DNA of 8,382 nucleotides from a bacterium (GTDB lineage: Bacteria > Patescibacteriota > Minisyncoccia > UBA6257 > JAGGUH01), in contig JAGGUH010000023.1 of the NCBI GenBank assembly GCA_021158645.1, positions 1-8,382 of the forward strand. Reading direction: 5' to 3'. The notes under the pieces were generated by a model. That model had not been told where the DNA came from, made no database searches, and saw only the letters and a program-made list of their open reading frames with translations. The position numbers and the translations under genes are program-made. Of this stretch, positions 6,381-8,382 are shown one piece after another (the stretch's first letter is position 1; each line of letters starts with the position of its first letter).

Positions 6381-6423
6381 AAGCCCCTCTGATATTTTTA
6401 TTTCAGAGGGGTTTTTTGGTTTT
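6381..6423 (+). terminator. Rho-independent terminator, plus strand
   Basis: A 9-bp stem, CCCCTCTGA (6384-6392) with TCAGAGGGG (6403-6411), encloses a 10-nt A/T loop and is followed at once by TTTTTTGG and further T residues (6412-6423). The T-tract is on the plus strand. Read on the minus strand, the stem is followed by CTTCCC, so it is a poor terminator for the ComEC gene that ends at 6432. This strand polarity supports a plus-strand transcript. Confidence 0.7.
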
Positions 6424-6431
6424 AAAAAAAC

Positions 6432-7259
6432 TTAAAGTGTAATTTTTATAGTATTATCAAGATCGGTTCGAAAAATTTTTATTGGATAAAATTTTAAATA
6501 TTCTAAAATTATTTTCGAAGGAAAAAAATAACGATTATTTTTTCCGACCTCAAAAATAACAATTTTCGGAGAAACATTTTTTAAAAAAGAAACTAAAAAA
6601 GCATTTTTAGAACCATGATGAGGAAATTTTAAAACTTCTGATTTTAATTTTTTTCCGTATAAATTTATTAAAACTTCTTGAACTGGTTTATTAATATCTC
6701 CACAAAAAAGAAATTTTTTCTTTAAACTATTAAATTTAAAAACAATCGAATTGTCATTCGAATTAGAAAATTTTTTTGGTATTCGGGGCCACAAAATTTC
6801 TCCAAGATAATCCATATATAAAATTTTATCTCCTTTTTCAACAATAATAATTTTAGTTTTTTCTTTTTTTAATTTCTTTAAAATCTCTAAAAAATTATTT
6901 TTTAAATTTTCATTCTTCGGTAAATCACCATTCCAAAGAAAAACGCCGATTTTATAACTAGAAATTAAATTTGAAAGTCCTCCAAAATGATCAAAATCTG
7001 GATGAGACAAAATAAAAACATCAATTCTCTTTTTCCAAAATGGTAAAATTTTTGAAAGTTCTTTTTTGGCTAAATTATTTTTAGAGCCACTATCGATCAA
7101 AATCAAAACCTCCTTTGGCAATTTAATCAATTCACTATCTCCTTGCCCAACTCTTAAAAAATATACCCCAGTTATCTTATTATATAAAAAAATTTCTCTC
7201 CAACAAAAGATATTGCCAAGAAAAAGAATAAAAATAATTAAAAAAAACTTATTTCTCAT
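6432..7259 (-). CDS. ComEC C-terminal metallo-beta-lactamase part as a separate gene
   Basis: This is a 275-residue protein starting at the ATG at 7259-7257, which overlaps the TGA of the upstream comEC half as ATGA. A GTG at 7274, inside the repeat tract, would add five residues, but the coupled ATG is preferred. A hydrophobic segment (about residues 6-20, KFFLIIFILFLG) precedes the metallo-beta-lactamase fold typical of the ComEC C-terminus. Visible motifs are VGQGDS (37-42), LIDSG (55-59), HPDFDH (86-91, the H-x-D-x-D-H metal motif), NDNS (168-171), CGDI (186-189), PHHGS (213-217), NNRYFFPS (241-248) and the end RTDLDNTIKI. In ComEC relatives the NNRY segment is normally followed by GHP; here it is FFP, so that histidine is missing. 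The domain is thought to act in processing or handling incoming DNA outside the membrane. Without the upstream half it cannot form the channel, so the two products presumably assemble, or are joined after a frameshift. Confidence 0.85.
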   Translation of the reverse strand: MRNKFFLIIFILFLGNIFCWREIFLYNKITGVYFLRVGQGDSELIKLPKEVLILIDSGSKNNLAKKELSKILPFWKKRIDVFILSHPDFDHFGGLSNLISSYKIGVFLWNGDLPKNENLKNNFLEILKKLKKEKTKIIIVEKGDKILYMDYLGEILWPRIPKKFSNSNDNSIVFKFNSLKKKFLFCGDINKPVQEVLINLYGKKLKSEVLKFPHHGSKNAFLVSFLKNVSPKIVIFEVGKNNRYFFPSKIILEYLKFYPIKIFRTDLDNTIKITL

Positions 7260-8382
7260 TTTTCTATTTCCCACTTCCCACTACCCACTACCCACTTCCA
7301 TATTAAAATATACCAAAAAATAGATATTATTAAAGAAAATTCTCTTGGAAACTTCAATAAAGGAAATTTTGAAAAGAAATCAATAAGAATAATCTGAAAC
7401 TTAAATAACGGAAAAACAACAAAAGAAAAAAGAATGGCTAAACTTTCCGAAAAAAACCCTAAAATTCCAGATAAAAAAGAAACAAGCATTGAAATAGGAA
7501 TCAAAGGTAAAATAAAAAGGTTTGAAAAAATTCCGACCAAAGGAAACTGAGAAAAACTTTTAATCACTAAACCAAAAATCGAAATCTGAGCCGCTAAAGA
7601 AGGAAAGAAAAATCCTTCCAAAAAATCATTAAATTTTTCTGAATTAAAAATTCCTTCTAAAAAATGATTTTTTATTTTTAATTTTAAATTTAGATAAAAA
7701 TTTTTTAAAGGCAAAGTAAAATAAATTAATCCTAAAGTTGCTAAAAATGAAAATTGAAAACCTAAATCAAAGCAAAGAATTTTTGGATTAAAAAGAACCA
7801 TTAAGAAACAAGCAAAAAATAAAGCATATTTAGAATGATACTGCCTTCCGCCTTTTAAGGATAAAAGATAAATACCAGCCATAATTGCGGCTCTAACACA
7901 ACTTGGCGACCCTCCAGTCATCAATACAAATAAAGCAATTAGAAATAAAGTAATCCAAAAACAAATATCCCTTTTAAAGAAAAAAATTAAAAAATTAAAA
8001 AGATAATGAGAAATAATAGAAATATTAAAACCAGACAAGGCAATAATATGAGAAAGACCAGCAAAAGATAATTTTCTTGAAAATTCTTTAGAAAGCGAAG
8101 GAGTTTTCCCTAAAATTATCCCCTGTGCAAAATTTGCCTCATCTATTGGAAAAAGAAATGAAAGATTCTCCTGAATCTTCAAAGAAATTTTAAATAAAAA
8201 TGATTTTATAAAATTCCCTTTATTTTTTGAAAGAATTTTTATTTTTGGATAGTCAATTTCATAAAAAATGTTTTCCTTATCAAGATATTTTGGCGCTTTT
8301 TTGATTTTTCCTTCAACTTTAATTAAATCTCCATAATCTATTTGATAAGAATTTGATGCTTTTAATAAAATTTTTCCTTGAG
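7256..8382 (-). CDS. comEC: ComEC N-terminal/channel part (competence domain), 5' end cut by window edge
   Basis: This is the membrane half of the ComEC/Rec2 DNA-uptake channel, which moves single-stranded DNA across the cytoplasmic membrane. The frame stays open from 8380 to the TGA at 7258-7256, giving 374 visible residues. The TTG at 8182 is therefore not the start; the true start lies outside the window. Visible residues 2-53 (GKILLKAS...YGDLIKVEGKI...) match the soluble OB-like N-terminal region (DUF4131 type). From about residue 80 the competence domain follows: GIILGKTPSLS, then SHIIALSGFNIS (about 110-121), GGSPSCVRA (156-164) and GFQFSFLATLGL (207-218), with many hydrophobic segments between. 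The protein ends after a final hydrophobic segment (IISIFWYILIW) with a short tail encoded by a heptanucleotide repeat. The metallo-beta-lactamase domain usually fused at the C-terminus is on the next gene, overlapping by ATGA. Family assignment is firm; whether the split is native or an assembly or indel artefact is open. Confidence 0.9.
   Translation of the reverse strand, partial: QGKILLKASNSYQIDYGDLIKVEGKIKKAPKYLDKENIFYEIDYPKIKILSKNKGNFIKSFLFKISLKIQENLSFLFPIDEANFAQGIILGKTPSLSKEFSRKLSFAGLSHIIALSGFNISIISHYLFNFLIFFFKRDICFWITLFLIALFVLMTGGSPSCVRAAIMAGIYLLSLKGGRQYHSKYALFFACFLMVLFNPKILCFDLGFQFSFLATLGLIYFTLPLKNFYLNLKLKIKNHFLEGIFNSEKFNDFLEGFFFPSLAAQISIFGLVIKSFSQFPLVGIFSNLFILPLIPISMLVSFLSGILGFFSESLAILFSFVVFPLFKFQIILIDFFSKFPLLKFPREFSLIISIFWYILIWKWVVGSGKWEIEK
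7268..7295. repeat. Heptanucleotide tandem repeat at the comEC split junction
   Basis: Four uninterrupted 7-bp units are visible. On the plus strand they are TTCCCAC twice then TACCCAC twice; on the coding strand they are GTGGGTA twice then GTGGGAA twice. A partial fifth unit (TTCCA) follows at 7296-7300. The tract encodes the last residues of the ComEC membrane half and sits immediately upstream of the ATG of the second half. Its G+C content is much higher than that of the surrounding sequence. Because 7 is not a multiple of 3, each change in copy number moves the reading frame. Confidence 0.9.

Larger units (their letters stand above)
6315..6423 (+). ncRNA. Candidate small RNA with two hairpins, unknown family
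   Basis: This is a predicted transcript of about 105-110 nt between the plus-strand promoter and a plus-strand terminator. A short A-rich leader is followed by hairpin 1 (6329-6364, arms ATTTCCCTTTTTGAT and ATCAGAAAGGGAAAT, one mismatch in 15 pairs), a linker (6365-6383) and hairpin 2 (6384-6411), which is part of the terminator. I recognise no known RNA family; it is too short and differently built for 6S RNA or tmRNA. It lies divergent to murD and convergent to the end of the ComEC beta-lactamase gene. A 23-codon frame opening at GTG 6321 and ending at TGA 6390-6392 runs through it but has no convincing ribosome binding site. The existence of the RNA is inferred from the promoter, hairpins and terminator only. 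Confidence 0.45.

Noticed and set aside
6366..6390. GATTCG-containing linker that briefly resembles a tRNA T-loop
   Set aside because: No acceptor, D or anticodon stems can be built around it.
6321..6392. A 23-codon frame starting GTG within the small-RNA candidate, ending in a TGA inside the terminator stem
   Set aside because: No convincing ribosome binding site, a length within chance expectation, and both hairpins constrain the same bases. It could be a leader peptide, but nothing supports translation.
7272..7274. GTG start of the beta-lactamase half inside the heptamer tract
   Set aside because: The ATG at 7259 forms an ATGA overlap with the upstream stop, as in murD-miaA, and is the more likely start.
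8180..8182. TTG as the start codon of the ComEC membrane half
   Set aside because: The frame continues open to the window edge and the upstream 66 residues match the ComEC N-terminal soluble region, so the gene starts outside the window.

Overview
The window is very A+T-rich and gene-dense. Every protein-coding gene lies on the minus strand, so the biological order runs from the right edge (8382) to the left edge (1). It most likely comes from a Patescibacteria/CPR bacterium, perhaps Parcubacteria-like. The reasons are the very low G+C, compact and slightly divergent housekeeping proteins, a ribosomal-protein cluster with no L30 gene after S5 (absence of L30 is a known CPR trait), and competence genes in a small-genome style. 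TGA ends murD and the ComEC N-terminal gene, so the standard bacterial code applies and codes that reassign TGA (as in Gracilibacteria/SR1) are ruled out. The lineage is inferred; no rRNA gene is present to prove it.

Layout in transcription order. (1) 8382-6432: DNA-uptake channel ComEC, split into a membrane half (7256-8382, cut by the window edge) and a separate metallo-beta-lactamase half (6432-7259). The two meet at an ATGA overlap beside four tandem copies of a 7-bp repeat. (2) 6288-6431: an intergenic region with a near-consensus plus-strand promoter (TTGACA-16-TATACT), two related hairpins and a plus-strand terminator. This looks like a small RNA gene of about 110 nt, opposite in direction to everything else. 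(3) 6287-4138: murD and miaA, joined by an ATGA overlap. (4) 4130-4084: a good promoter and Shine-Dalgarno site for rplR. (5) 4083-3088: rplR and rpsE, a fragment of the spc ribosomal operon, separated by an unusual 168-bp gap holding a hairpin with a T-tract. (6) 3078-221: secG, a membrane-anchored family-5 solute-binding protein and a bifunctional phosphoglucose/phosphomannose isomerase, tightly packed and probably co-transcribed. (7) 220-1: non-coding flank with a perfect 36-bp palindrome centred on GCGATCGC followed by a T-tract (probable operon terminator), and short repeats at the edge.

The genes cover DNA uptake, peptidoglycan precursor synthesis, tRNA modification, ribosome assembly, protein export, solute capture and sugar-phosphate interconversion. 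The parts most worth a second look are the split comEC with its heptanucleotide tract, where repeat-number change could join or separate the two halves, and the plus-strand small-RNA candidate, whose promoter overlaps that of murD.
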